Source: Actinomycetes bacterium (GTDB lineage Bacteria; Actinomycetota; Actinomycetes; Propionibacteriales; Nocardioidaceae). From it: 47,787 bases of DNA. Position numbers and translations under genes: made by a program. The stretch spans positions 1 to 47,787 of the forward strand of contig JAUILS010000003.1 of assembly GCA_030432975.1 (NCBI GenBank), given 5' to 3'. Positions 1 through 6,462 of the stretch are shown one piece after another. Below the pieces are notes generated by a model. The model searched no databases, was not told the origin of the DNA, and saw only the letters and a list, made by a program, of their open reading frames with translations. Position 1 is the first letter of the stretch; each line of letters starts with the position of its first letter.

Positions 1-90
1 GGTGACCCTGACGTCCAGGTCACCCTCCACGCGCCCGAGCGGGGAGACGAACAGGTCCACCGACGAAGCGGGGTTCTGCACTGCGGTCAT
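1..90 (-). CDS. hhyL: [NiFe] hydrogenase large subunit, N-terminal 30 codons (partial)
   Basis: The reverse complement of the window's first 90 bases opens with ATG and reads MTAVQNPASSVDLFVSPLGR then VEGDLDVRVT. The LGRVEGDLDVRV stretch is the conserved N-terminal R-x-E-G-D motif of [NiFe]-hydrogenase large subunits, the subunit that carries the NiFe(CN)2CO site. A strong ribosome site, GGAAGGA, precedes the start. The gene runs off the left edge and is too short for the ORF track. It is the third gene of the DUF1641-hhyS-hhyL operon, separated from hhyS by 106 bases that carry a duplicated hairpin. Group 1h-type assignment rests on hhyS and the context, since the Ni-binding CxxC motifs lie outside the window. 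Confidence 0.85.
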   Translation of the reverse strand, partial: MTAVQNPASSVDLFVSPLGRVEGDLDVRVT

Positions 91-139
91 TTGCTGATTC
101 CTTCCGCCGGAGCGGTGCGAGAGCCGGGTGGGTTGCGGT

Positions 140-199
140 GGTCCACGGGGGCGGAGCCCCCGTGTGGGGGGTCCACGGGGGCGGAGCCCCCGTGTGTCA
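140..199. repeat. Tandem 30-bp repeat, each unit a 9-bp-stem hairpin
   Basis: Two adjacent 30-bp units each contain CACGGGGGC-GGA-GCCCCCGTG (144-164 and 174-194), a perfect 9-bp stem with a 3-nt loop. The second unit runs into the hhyS stop codon (TCA on the plus strand at 197-199). In the hhy transcript both hairpins lie between the small- and large-subunit genes. No U-run follows, so this is not a classic intrinsic terminator. An RNA-stability element, a partial attenuator or a small mobile palindrome are all possible. Confidence 0.85.
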
Positions 200-1168
200 G
201 ACGACGAACATGTCCTCCTTGGCCCACTGCGGGGCCGCGATCCGGGCGGCGGCGGCGTGCGCCATGTAGGTGATGTGGTCGGCGCCCTCGGGGACTTCCT
301 TCGGGATCGTGCCGGAGACCTTCTGGGTCTTGAACACGGTGCCGGCAGCCAGGTCGAAGAACGGGAACTCCGGCTCGGTGCAGCCCAGGCAGGGCATGCC
401 GGCGCGGGTCTTCGACGACTGCCGGTTCCACAGGATCCGGTTGCAGGAGCTGTGGGTCATCGGGCCGCGGCAGCCGAACTCGTAGAACAGGCAGCCAGTG
501 CGGGTGCCCTCGCCGAAGGACATCGTCGACTGCTTGTACTCGAAGAACTGCACGCGGGTGCAGCCGGTCTGCGTGAACGTCTTGAAGAACGTCTGCGGCC
601 GGTGCAGGTCGTCGAGGGCGATGTCGCCGGCGCGGCCGGTGGCCAGCGCCACCAGGATCTGGGTGATCCAGTCGGGGTGCGCGGGGCAGCCGGGGATGTT
701 GATCACCGGCAGGCCGGCCTTGGACCGCCAGTCGGGGCCGAGGAAGCCGCCCTTCTCGCGCTTGTGGAACTGCAGCCCGGTCGAGTCGCTCGGGTTGGGC
801 TCGGCCGCGGGGATGCCGCCCCAGCAGGCGCAGTCGCCGATCGCCACCACGATGCTGGCGGCGTTGGCCAGCTCGGTGACCCACTCGATCATCGGCCGGT
901 CGGCGAACATGTCCATCCGCCCGGACCCGTCGGGCCCGCGGATCACGGTGCCCTCCAGCACGAAGATGTCCAGCGGCCGCTCCCCGGAGGCGCAGTCGTT
1001 GAAGATCTTCTTCGCGTTCTCACCGAGCTCCATCCCCAGCGAGGGGTGCCAGAGCAGCTCGAGCCCGAAGTCGACGATCAGGTCGACGACGTTGGGCTCC
1101 TCGGCGTTGAGGAACGACATGGTGTTGCCCGAGCAGGCACCGGCTTGGAACCACAGCACTGAAGACAT
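197..1168 (-). CDS. hhyS: [NiFe] hydrogenase small subunit, group 1h-type
   Basis: 323-aa electron-transfer subunit of an uptake hydrogenase. It passes electrons from the NiFe site through FeS clusters. Visible cluster motifs are CSGNTMS near the N-terminus, GDCACWGG, GCPAHP, and the C-terminal GCRGPMTHSSC and PCLGCTEPEFPF. There is no twin-arginine signal, as in the soluble or membrane-associated actinobacterial high-affinity enzymes (Huc/AH type). The ORF track starts 55 codons too early. I place the start at the ATG of MSSVLWFQAGACSG because GGGAAGGA lies just upstream and homologues begin there. The gene follows the DUF1641 gene by 16 bases and precedes hhyL. In the Ralstonia homologue the proximal cluster has an Asp ligand; I did not map that residue here. 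Confidence 0.95.
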   Translation of the reverse strand: MSSVLWFQAGACSGNTMSFLNAEEPNVVDLIVDFGLELLWHPSLGMELGENAKKIFNDCASGERPLDIFVLEGTVIRGPDGSGRMDMFADRPMIEWVTELANAASIVVAIGDCACWGGIPAAEPNPSDSTGLQFHKREKGGFLGPDWRSKAGLPVINIPGCPAHPDWITQILVALATGRAGDIALDDLHRPQTFFKTFTQTGCTRVQFFEYKQSTMSFGEGTRTGCLFYEFGCRGPMTHSSCNRILWNRQSSKTRAGMPCLGCTEPEFPFFDLAAGTVFKTQKVSGTIPKEVPEGADHITYMAHAAAARIAAPQWAKEDMFVV

Positions 1169-1184
1169 CCGGTTGGTCCTTCCC

Positions 1185-1820
1185 TTACTGGCCGGTCGAG
1201 GGGGTCGAGGTGGCGGACGTGGTCGGGGGGTGGGCGAGCTCCTGGCCGACCGCCTTGGCGACGGTGGCGAAGTAGGTGATCGCCCGGTTGATGTCGGGGT
1301 CCTTGAGCAGCTTGACCAGGGACAGCGGGCCACCGACCTCGACGGGGCGGCTGGCGAAGTCGTCCTTGCCGCGGACGAAGCCGCGGGCCAGCACGGCGAT
1401 CTGCTCCACGGCCTCCGGGCTCACCAGGTCGGAGGAGAGCAGCCGGTCGATCGCGCCGGACTCGACGGCGGCCACCATGCCCGGCGCCGCCTTGGGGAGT
1501 ACGCCGGCCAGGCTGGCGGCTGACTCGGTGAGCTCCTGGACGCTCACCCCGGAGTCCTTCAGGCCGGGGCTGTTCTCGACGGTGGAGCGCAGGTCGCCGA
1601 TGTTGGCGATCAGCGAGTCGCCGATGATCTCGCTGCGGGAGACCAGCTGGTCGAGGCCCTCGACGAGGATCGCCAGCAGGTCGGCGTGGTCGAGCAGGCT
1701 GGCCAGGGCGTTGGCGACCTGGGGGTCGTCCAGCCGGGCGGCCAGCGCGTTCGACGCTGCGCCGGACCCGGCGTGGGCGCCGGCGCTCGGGGAGATCTCG
1801 GTGTCGGGCGACAAGGTCAT
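1185..1820 (-). CDS. DUF1641 protein of the hydrogenase operon (HucM-like by position)
   Basis: 211-aa protein, Ala/Leu-rich and helical, first gene of the hydrogenase operon. The C-terminal segment GGPLSLVKLLKDPDINRAITYF resembles the roughly 40-residue conserved region of DUF1641, which is found beside redox enzymes. The last 20 residues are Thr/Ser/Pro-rich. The start at MTLSPD, five codons inside the ORF, is set by GAGGAGG at ideal spacing. In Mycobacterium smegmatis the gene immediately upstream of the small subunit encodes a scaffold subunit of the Huc hydrogenase (HucM). Equivalence here is inferred from gene position only. The function could equally be membrane tethering or quinone delivery. 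Confidence 0.75.
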   Translation of the reverse strand: MTLSPDTEISPSAGAHAGSGAASNALAARLDDPQVANALASLLDHADLLAILVEGLDQLVSRSEIIGDSLIANIGDLRSTVENSPGLKDSGVSVQELTESAASLAGVLPKAAPGMVAAVESGAIDRLLSSDLVSPEAVEQIAVLARGFVRGKDDFASRPVEVGGPLSLVKLLKDPDINRAITYFATVAKAVGQELAHPPTTSATSTPSTGQ

Positions 1821-1922
1821 CGACTGCCTCCTCACGGGTCCGTCGCAGCGACGGGCCGTCTTGGGACCTTAGGCCGGGCAGGTGAGGCTCGCCTATCCCC
1901 TTCCCGCAGCCACTATCCGATT

Positions 1923-1951
1923 TGCGCAACTTTCTTGATTCACATGCGCAA
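1923..1951. promoter_or_regulatory. Direct repeat TGCGCAA x2, 22 bp apart; candidate AraC operator
   Basis: TGCGCAA occurs at 1923-1929 and again at 1945-1951, exactly 22 bp apart (two helical turns). It lies in the divergent region between the hydrogenase operon and the AraC gene. AraC-family activators typically bind two direct half-sites at this spacing. The first copy is part of the palindrome TTGCGCAA. The block is more AT-rich than its surroundings. The assignment to the neighbouring regulator is inference. Confidence 0.5.
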
Positions 1952-2014
1952 GACCGCGACGCTGGTCACTCCCGGGTTCCTCCCGGGGCGAGCGCGAGGG
2001 CGGAGGTGGGGTCT

Positions 2015-3121
2015 GTGTCCCGGCTGTCGCGGCTGCGCTTCATGGACGTCGACCGCACCCGGATGCCGGTGCGCCGCCGGATCCGCTCCCGCGGCGTGCC
2101 CAACGCCCTCCAGGACCACCCCGTCGCCTACACCACCGACTGCGCGCAAGCCGCGACCGTCACCTCCCAGCTCCTGGGCGGCGCCACGGTGACGCCGGCG
2201 CGCGGGGCACGGCGTGACTTCCAGTGCACGGTCAACGCCATCCAGTTCCTCGACGTCACGATGGCCTACCTCGACTACGCCGTCGCGACCGACATCGCGG
2301 TCGCCTCCGCCGCCGACGCCTACACCGTGCACATGACGACCTCCGGTCAGGCGCACGTCCACGTCGACGACGAGGACCACCTGATCACCGCCTTCCTGGC
2401 GCTGGTCGTCTCGCCCGGCATGGCCTACCGCCTGCACGTCGAGCACGACAGCCCGCAGCTGATCATCCGCATCGAGCGGGCCGCGATGGAGCGCCAGCTG
2501 TCGCGGATGCTCGGCCGGTCGCTCGACGGGCCGATCGCCTTCGAGCCGGTCGGCGACCTCACCACCGACGCCGCCGCCCGCTGGCACGGCGCGCTCAACA
2601 TCCTCTCCGCCGAGGTGATGTCGGGCTCGTCGCTGATCCAGCAGGGCGTCGGGGCCTCGGCGCTGGAGGAGCTGATCATCTCGACGCTGCTCTACATCCA
2701 GCCGCACACCTACTCCGGCAGCCTCGTCGGCGAGCCGAGGCGCAGCGGCCGGGCCGCCGTACGCCGGTCGCTGGAGTACATCGAGCGCCACCTCGCCGAG
2801 CCGATCACCCTCGACGACCTGGCGTCCTACGCCCGGATGAGCCCGCGGTCGATCCAGGCCGGCTTCCGCGAGGACCTCGACACCACCCCGATCGCCTACA
2901 TCCGCGACCGGCGGCTCGACCGGGTGCGGCAGACGCTGATGTCGGCGCTGCCCGAGGACGGCGTCAACGTCACCGATGCCGCTCAACGGTGGGGGTTCAC
3001 GCACCTCGGCAACTTCTCGGGGCTCTATCGCCGCCGCTTCGGCGAGACCCCGTCGCAGACGCTGCGGCAGCGGGCGATGACCGAGCGGGAGCCCGCCCGC
3101 CGGGAGGCCGCCGGTGCATGA
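2015..3121 (+). CDS. AraC-family regulator beside the hydrogenase operon
   Basis: 368-aa transcription factor. The N-terminal ~200 residues resemble the AraC_binding_2 sensor domain (VASAADAYTVHMTTSGQAHVHVDDEDH). The C-terminal ~100 residues are a double HTH: ITLDDLASYARMSPRSIQAGFRED, then VNVTDAAQRWGFTHLGNFSGLYRRRFGETPSQTLR. I prefer the GTG start at 2015 because GGAGG lies eight bases upstream; the ATG of the track at 1922 has no ribosome site and overlaps the operator region. It is divergent from the hydrogenase operon and overlaps hypA by eight bases, so it is probably co-transcribed with hypAB. It likely controls hydrogenase genes, but the effector is unknown. Confidence 0.85.
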   Translation: MSRLSRLRFMDVDRTRMPVRRRIRSRGVPNALQDHPVAYTTDCAQAATVTSQLLGGATVTPARGARRDFQCTVNAIQFLDVTMAYLDYAVATDIAVASAADAYTVHMTTSGQAHVHVDDEDHLITAFLALVVSPGMAYRLHVEHDSPQLIIRIERAAMERQLSRMLGRSLDGPIAFEPVGDLTTDAAARWHGALNILSAEVMSGSSLIQQGVGASALEELIISTLLYIQPHTYSGSLVGEPRRSGRAAVRRSLEYIERHLAEPITLDDLASYARMSPRSIQAGFREDLDTTPIAYIRDRRLDRVRQTLMSALPEDGVNVTDAAQRWGFTHLGNFSGLYRRRFGETPSQTLRQRAMTEREPARREAAGA

Positions 3122-3542
3122 GCTGTCGCTGTGCCAGAGCATCCACGGGATCGTCGACCGGGCCCGCGAGGGGCGGCCGGTCGAGGTCGTGCACCTGCAG
3201 GTCGGCCGGCTGCGACAGGTGGTGCCCGAGACGCTGGCCTACTGCTGGACGCTGGTCACCGACGGCGGCCCGCTCGCCGGCTCCCGGCTCGACATCGACC
3301 ACGTGCCGGTGGTGCTCGACTGCGGCGACTGCGGCCGGCGTACGACGGTCGCCGACGCGCTGCTGCTCACCTGCGGCTCGTGCGGCTCCGGGGCGATCGG
3401 CGTCGTCTCCGGCGAGGAGCTGCTGGTGACCTCGATCGACCTGCGGGACCCCGCCGACGCAGCCGCCGCATCCAACTCAGCCGCCCCGTCCGGCCCGGCC
3501 CCCGCACCCGAGCCGACCCCCACCCCCGCCGAGGAGCACTGA
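3114..3542 (+). CDS. hypA: Hydrogenase nickel-insertion protein HypA
   Basis: 142-aa Ni chaperone that works with HypB to load nickel into the hydrogenase large subunit. The start is a GTG giving the canonical MHELSLCQSI, in which His2 is the nickel ligand. The zinc site is formed by two CxxC pairs (CGDC and CGSC, about residues 66-90). The C-terminal tail is an unusual Pro/Ala/Glu-rich extension (PAPAPEPTPTPAEEH) beyond the usual ~115 residues. The gene overlaps the upstream AraC gene, and its stop TGA overlaps the hypB ATG (TGATG), so translation is coupled. It lies only about 3 kb from hhyL, which supports service to that enzyme. Confidence 0.95.
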   Translation: MHELSLCQSIHGIVDRAREGRPVEVVHLQVGRLRQVVPETLAYCWTLVTDGGPLAGSRLDIDHVPVVLDCGDCGRRTTVADALLLTCGSCGSGAIGVVSGEELLVTSIDLRDPADAAAASNSAAPSGPAPAPEPTPTPAEEH

Positions 3543-4342
3543 TGGGCCGCTTCCACCGCCACGACGACGGCACCGAGCACGAGCACGACCATGAGCACGA
3601 CGGGCACGAGCACGCACACGAGGGGCACGACCACGGCGACCACTCGGCGTACGCCACCGGTCCCGAGCGCGTCGTCGTCCTGGAGCGCATCTTCGACGAG
3701 AACGACCGGGCCGCGGCCGACAACCGGGCCGCCCTCGACGCCGCCGGGGTGCGCTGCGTCAACCTGATGTCGTCGCCCGGCGCGGGCAAGACCACGCTGC
3801 TGGTGCACACCCTGCGCCACCTGCGCGACACCGGCGTGCGGGCCGGCGTGGTCGAGGGCGACATCGAGACCTCGCTCGACGCCGACCGGCTGGCCGACCT
3901 CGGCGCGCAGATCTCGCTGCTCAACACCGGCGACGGGTTCGGCGGCGAGTGCCACCTCGACGCCCCGATGGTGGCGCGGGCGCTGACGCGACTCGACCTC
4001 GACGCGCTCGACGTGCTGCTGGTGGAGAACGTCGGCAACCTGGTCTGTCCGGCGGAGTTCGACGTCGGCGCGCACGACCGGGTGATGGTCTATGCGATCA
4101 CCGAGGGCGAGGAGAAGCCGCTGAAGTACCCCGTCATGTTCCGCTCCGTCGACGTGGTGCTGGTCAACAAGATGGACCTGCTGCCACACCTCGACTTCGA
4201 CCTCGACCTGTTCCGCCGCAACGTCGCGGCGGTCAACCCGGGCGCCCGGCTGGTCGAGGTCTCCGCCCGCACGGGCGACGGGCTCGAGGAGTGGCACGCC
4301 TGGCTGACCGACCCCGCGCGGCCGGCCGCGCGCGTGGGCTGA
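3542..4342 (+). CDS. hypB: Hydrogenase nickel-incorporation GTPase HypB
   Basis: 266-aa SIMIBI-class GTPase that drives nickel transfer with HypA. The first 34 residues hold 12 histidines (DGTEHEHDHEHDGHEHAHEGHDHGDH), a nickel-storage tail. The GTPase core shows the P-loop SSPGAGKTT at about residues 77-85, switch region VEGDIETSLDADR, ECHLDAP, ENVGNLVCP, and specificity motif NKMD. The length is normal for the family. It starts inside the hypA stop codon. hypC, D, E and F are not in the window and probably lie beyond the left edge or elsewhere. Confidence 0.96.
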   Translation: MGRFHRHDDGTEHEHDHEHDGHEHAHEGHDHGDHSAYATGPERVVVLERIFDENDRAAADNRAALDAAGVRCVNLMSSPGAGKTTLLVHTLRHLRDTGVRAGVVEGDIETSLDADRLADLGAQISLLNTGDGFGGECHLDAPMVARALTRLDLDALDVLLVENVGNLVCPAEFDVGAHDRVMVYAITEGEEKPLKYPVMFRSVDVVLVNKMDLLPHLDFDLDLFRRNVAAVNPGARLVEVSARTGDGLEEWHAWLTDPARPAARVG

Positions 4343-4358
4343 CGGGCTGACTGGCCGG

Positions 4359-5210
4359 ATGGCACTCCCCCGGATCCACGCGACCGACGACGAGCTCGGC
4401 TTCCACTGGCTGACGCCGGAGGGGCGGCCGACCCGGCTGGCCGAGCTGTTCGACCTGCCCGGCGCGGAGCCGCACCGCTGGCTGCCGACGCACGCGGAGG
4501 CGCTGGACGACGTGCTGATCGAGGTGGCGGGGAGGTACGGCGAGGTGCTGGGCGGCGGCGGCGGGCCGCGGCCCGGGGAGCACGACGGCCTGGCGACGGC
4601 GTACCACGCGATCGACCGCGCCGTCGTCGACTACGCCGCGGCTCAGCGAGCCGCCGGGCTGGCCGCGGACACCCGGGCGGGGCAGATTCTCGGCACCGCC
4701 GCGCTGATGGGCATCCGCGCGCGGTGGGCGCTGGGGCTGACCGGGCCGGCGCCGTTCGACGGCGAGCTGGACACGCCCGGGGTGGGCATGGTCGGCGGCC
4801 GCGCCGGGCTGCACTGGGTGTCCGACGACGAGCCCTGGCGCGGGGCGCGCTGGCTGGTCGTCACCGACGACGCGCGGCGCCTGCCGGCCACCTTGTCGAT
4901 GCTGCTGCACGACTCGTCGGGGGTCGACCGCGAGGCGACGCTGACCGAGCACCGCGAGGCGATGGCGCGGGTGGCGGAGGCGGTGCTCGACCCGGGGGCC
5001 GAGCCGTTGACCGCCTCCGGCGCCGTCGACTGGCTGCTCTTCGACTGGGTGATGGCCCACCGCGAGACCACGGACGCCGGCGACTCCGGCGCCGTGGTGA
5101 TCCCGACGGGCCGCGACGCCGACGCCGCGCTCATCGTGGCCGCCGCCGACGCCTCCGCCCGGGTCCGCTCCCGCTTCGACCCCTCTCTGCGCGGCCTCCT
5201 CCCCACCTGA
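4359..5210 (+). CDS. Unrecognised protein downstream of hypAB
   Basis: 283-aa protein that I do not recognise. It starts 16 bases after hypB on the same strand, so it is probably the last gene of the AraC-hypA-hypB unit. It has no signal peptide, no clear membrane segment and no cysteine at all, which argues against a metal-cluster role. It is acidic with a Gly-rich run GGGGG near residue 67. Tryptophan-containing motifs stand out (FHWLTPEG, HRWLPTH, LHWVSDDEPWRGARW, DWLLFDWVMAH). The ribosome site before the ATG is weak. The position suggests a hydrogenase accessory role but no motif proves it. Confidence 0.7.
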   Translation: MALPRIHATDDELGFHWLTPEGRPTRLAELFDLPGAEPHRWLPTHAEALDDVLIEVAGRYGEVLGGGGGPRPGEHDGLATAYHAIDRAVVDYAAAQRAAGLAADTRAGQILGTAALMGIRARWALGLTGPAPFDGELDTPGVGMVGGRAGLHWVSDDEPWRGARWLVVTDDARRLPATLSMLLHDSSGVDREATLTEHREAMARVAEAVLDPGAEPLTASGAVDWLLFDWVMAHRETTDAGDSGAVVIPTGRDADAALIVAAADASARVRSRFDPSLRGLLPT

Positions 5211-5211
5211 C

Positions 5212-5300
5212 CGCGAGATGCGGGCTGTGGCGGCGCGAGAAGGCGCTTCCGGTTGCGCGAGACGGCACGTCTGCGCCACGAGATGGCGCTGGTGCGCGCC
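5212..5300. repeat. Degenerate 22-bp array (CGAGA-anchored), four units
   Basis: CGAGA recurs at 5214, 5236, 5258 and 5279, spacing 22, 22 and 21. Units read CGCGAGATGCGGGCTG, CGCGAGAAGGCGCTTC, CGCGAGACGGCACGTC and CACGAGATGGCGCTGG. The array fills most of the gap between two convergent genes, just after the stop of the 283-aa gene. It is not a CRISPR, because no invariant repeat/spacer partition exists. Confidence 0.65.
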
Positions 5301-5333
5301 GACACGGCGGTTCCGCCACCCCAGTCGTCGACC

Positions 5334-5813
5334 TCAGCCGGCGAGCAGCCCGTCGAGCTTCTCGTAGCCCGCGACCACGCCCGACTCCATGCCCGAGGCG
5401 ACGAAGGCGTCGCGTCCCTCGACGGAGCTGGTCACCGACCGGGCGCGGAGCAGGCAGCGCCCGCCCTCCAGCGGCTCGAGCTCGAGGATCTCCAGCGACA
5501 CGCCCTCGGGGTAGCCCTCGTAGGTGAACGTCTGCACGATCCGCCGGCCGGGGACGACCTGGTGGAAGCACCCGCGGAACCAGTGCTCCTGGCCGTCGCG
5601 GCGGGCGACGTAGCGCCACGAGCCGCCGTCGCGGGCGTCCCACTGGTCGATCTCGTTGGTCAGGTCGTGCGGTCCGACCCACCGCACGAAGACCTCGGGG
5701 TCGGCGTGCGCGCGGAAGACCTCCTCTGGCGTCGCGTCGAACTCGCGCTCGATGTCGACCCAGGGCAGCCCTTCGGGGGCGGACACGGTGACGGGGTGGT
5801 GGGTGATCGTCAT
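5334..5813 (-). CDS. SRPBCC (AHSA1/START-like) domain protein
   Basis: 159-aa Bet v1-like protein of the AHSA1 branch. Visible hallmarks are VDIEREFDATPEEVFRAHADPEVFVRWVGP at the N-terminus, the central GGSWRYVARRDGQEHWFRGCFHQV, and the C-terminal amphipathic helix EGRDAFVASGMESGVVAGYEKLDGLL. The fold makes a hydrophobic ligand pocket. Pairs of ArsR regulator and SRPBCC protein are common in actinobacteria, but their ligands are mostly unknown. The ATG overlaps the stop of the ArsR gene (ATGA), so the two are translated together and controlled by the operators upstream of the ArsR gene. Confidence 0.88.
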   Translation of the reverse strand: MTITHHPVTVSAPEGLPWVDIEREFDATPEEVFRAHADPEVFVRWVGPHDLTNEIDQWDARDGGSWRYVARRDGQEHWFRGCFHQVVPGRRIVQTFTYEGYPEGVSLEILELEPLEGGRCLLRARSVTSSVEGRDAFVASGMESGVVAGYEKLDGLLAG

Positions 5814-6184
5814 GATGCTTCTCCTTCGTCGGTGGCGGCACGGTCGGCGCCGCGGTCGTCGTTGTGCAGGTCGGCCAGCACGGCGTCGAGGCGCTGGTAG
5901 CGCTCCTCGGCCTGCCGGCGATAGCGCTCGATCCACTTCGTCATCAGGTCGAACACCTCCGCCTCCAGGTGGACCGGCCGTCGCTGCGCGTCGCGGGACC
6001 GCGACACCAGGCCGGCGTCCTCGAGCACCTTGAGGTGCTTGGAGACCGCCTGCAGCGACACGGCGTACGGCGCCGCGAGCTCGCCGACCGTCGCGTCACC
6101 CGCCGCCAGCCGGGCGACCAGATCACGCCGGGTGGGGTCGGCCAACGCGGCGAAGACCCGGTTGAGCTGCTCCGGCTCGGCCAT
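5810..6184 (-). CDS. ArsR-family repressor
   Basis: 124-aa winged-helix regulator: LNRVFAALADPTRRDLVARLAAGDATVGELAAPYAVSLQAVSKHLKVLEDAGLVSRSRDAQRRPVHLE. It lacks the ELCVCDL metal-binding motif of arsenic sensors, so it is probably a non-metal ArsR (the SRPBCC-partner type). The start is the ATG preceded by AAGGAGG; the longer ORF in the track runs through the operator. It is followed by the SRPBCC gene with a four-base overlap. Two matching palindromes at its own promoter indicate autorepression. Confidence 0.93.
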   Translation of the reverse strand: MAEPEQLNRVFAALADPTRRDLVARLAAGDATVGELAAPYAVSLQAVSKHLKVLEDAGLVSRSRDAQRRPVHLEAEVFDLMTKWIERYRRQAEERYQRLDAVLADLHNDDRGADRAATDEGEAS

Positions 6185-6197
6185 GGCACCTCCTTGT

Positions 6198-6213
6198 TCA
6201 ACCAATTGGTTGA
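6198..6213. promoter_or_regulatory. Operator O1 for the ArsR gene (perfect 16-bp palindrome)
   Basis: TCAACCAATTGGTTGA is a perfect palindrome. It lies between the -10 box and the ribosome site of the ArsR gene, about where transcription should start. It shares TCAACC/GGTTGA half-sites with the second operator 46 bp upstream. Confidence 0.8.
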
Positions 6214-6218
6214 GCATG

Positions 6219-6247
6219 ACCGTAATCCGAGTGATGCGCGTTGTCAA
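6219..6247 (-). promoter_or_regulatory. Sigma70-type promoter of the ArsR-SRPBCC operon
   Basis: On the minus strand, TTGACA (6247-6242) and TACGGT (6224-6219) are separated by exactly 17 bases. The -35 box lies inside the second operator, and the start point falls near the first. Confidence 0.75.
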
Positions 6248-6259
6248 CCATGCGGTTGA
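6244..6259. promoter_or_regulatory. Operator O2 for the ArsR gene, overlapping the -35 box
   Basis: TCAACCATGCGGTTGA is an interrupted palindrome with the same half-sites as O1. It covers the -35 TTGACA of the ArsR promoter. Binding here would block RNA polymerase. Confidence 0.75.
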
Positions 6260-6374
6260 ATTCGGTCACCGTCTTCTGCCCACTCCCGCGGCCGTACGGC
6301 GACCACCGCGGGCGCCGGGCGGCGCACCAGTCACCACCCGCCCGCGGGAGTCGGCCCGCCACGGTGACCGCCAA

Positions 6375-6462
6375 CAACCGCGACGCCTCAGCGCGACATC
6401 CGCGACGCGTCACCCCGCCAATCGCGACGCGTCAGCCCGACATTTGCGACGCCTCGGCGAAG
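6375..6462. repeat. Degenerate 22-bp tandem array over the cbbX 3' end
   Basis: Four 22-bp units in register: CAACCGCGACGCCTCAGCGC.., CATCCGCGACGCGTCACCCC.., CAATCGCGACGCGTCAGCCC.., CATTTGCGACGCCTCGGCGA... The core is CGCGACGCSTCA. The last one and a half units are within the cbbX coding region and encode its final residues and stop. The remainder lies in the cbbX-ArsR gap. Confidence 0.75.

Noticed and set aside
5212-6462. CRISPR array
   Set aside because: The two 22-bp-period arrays have no invariant repeat with unique spacers, units drift throughout, and no cas genes are present.
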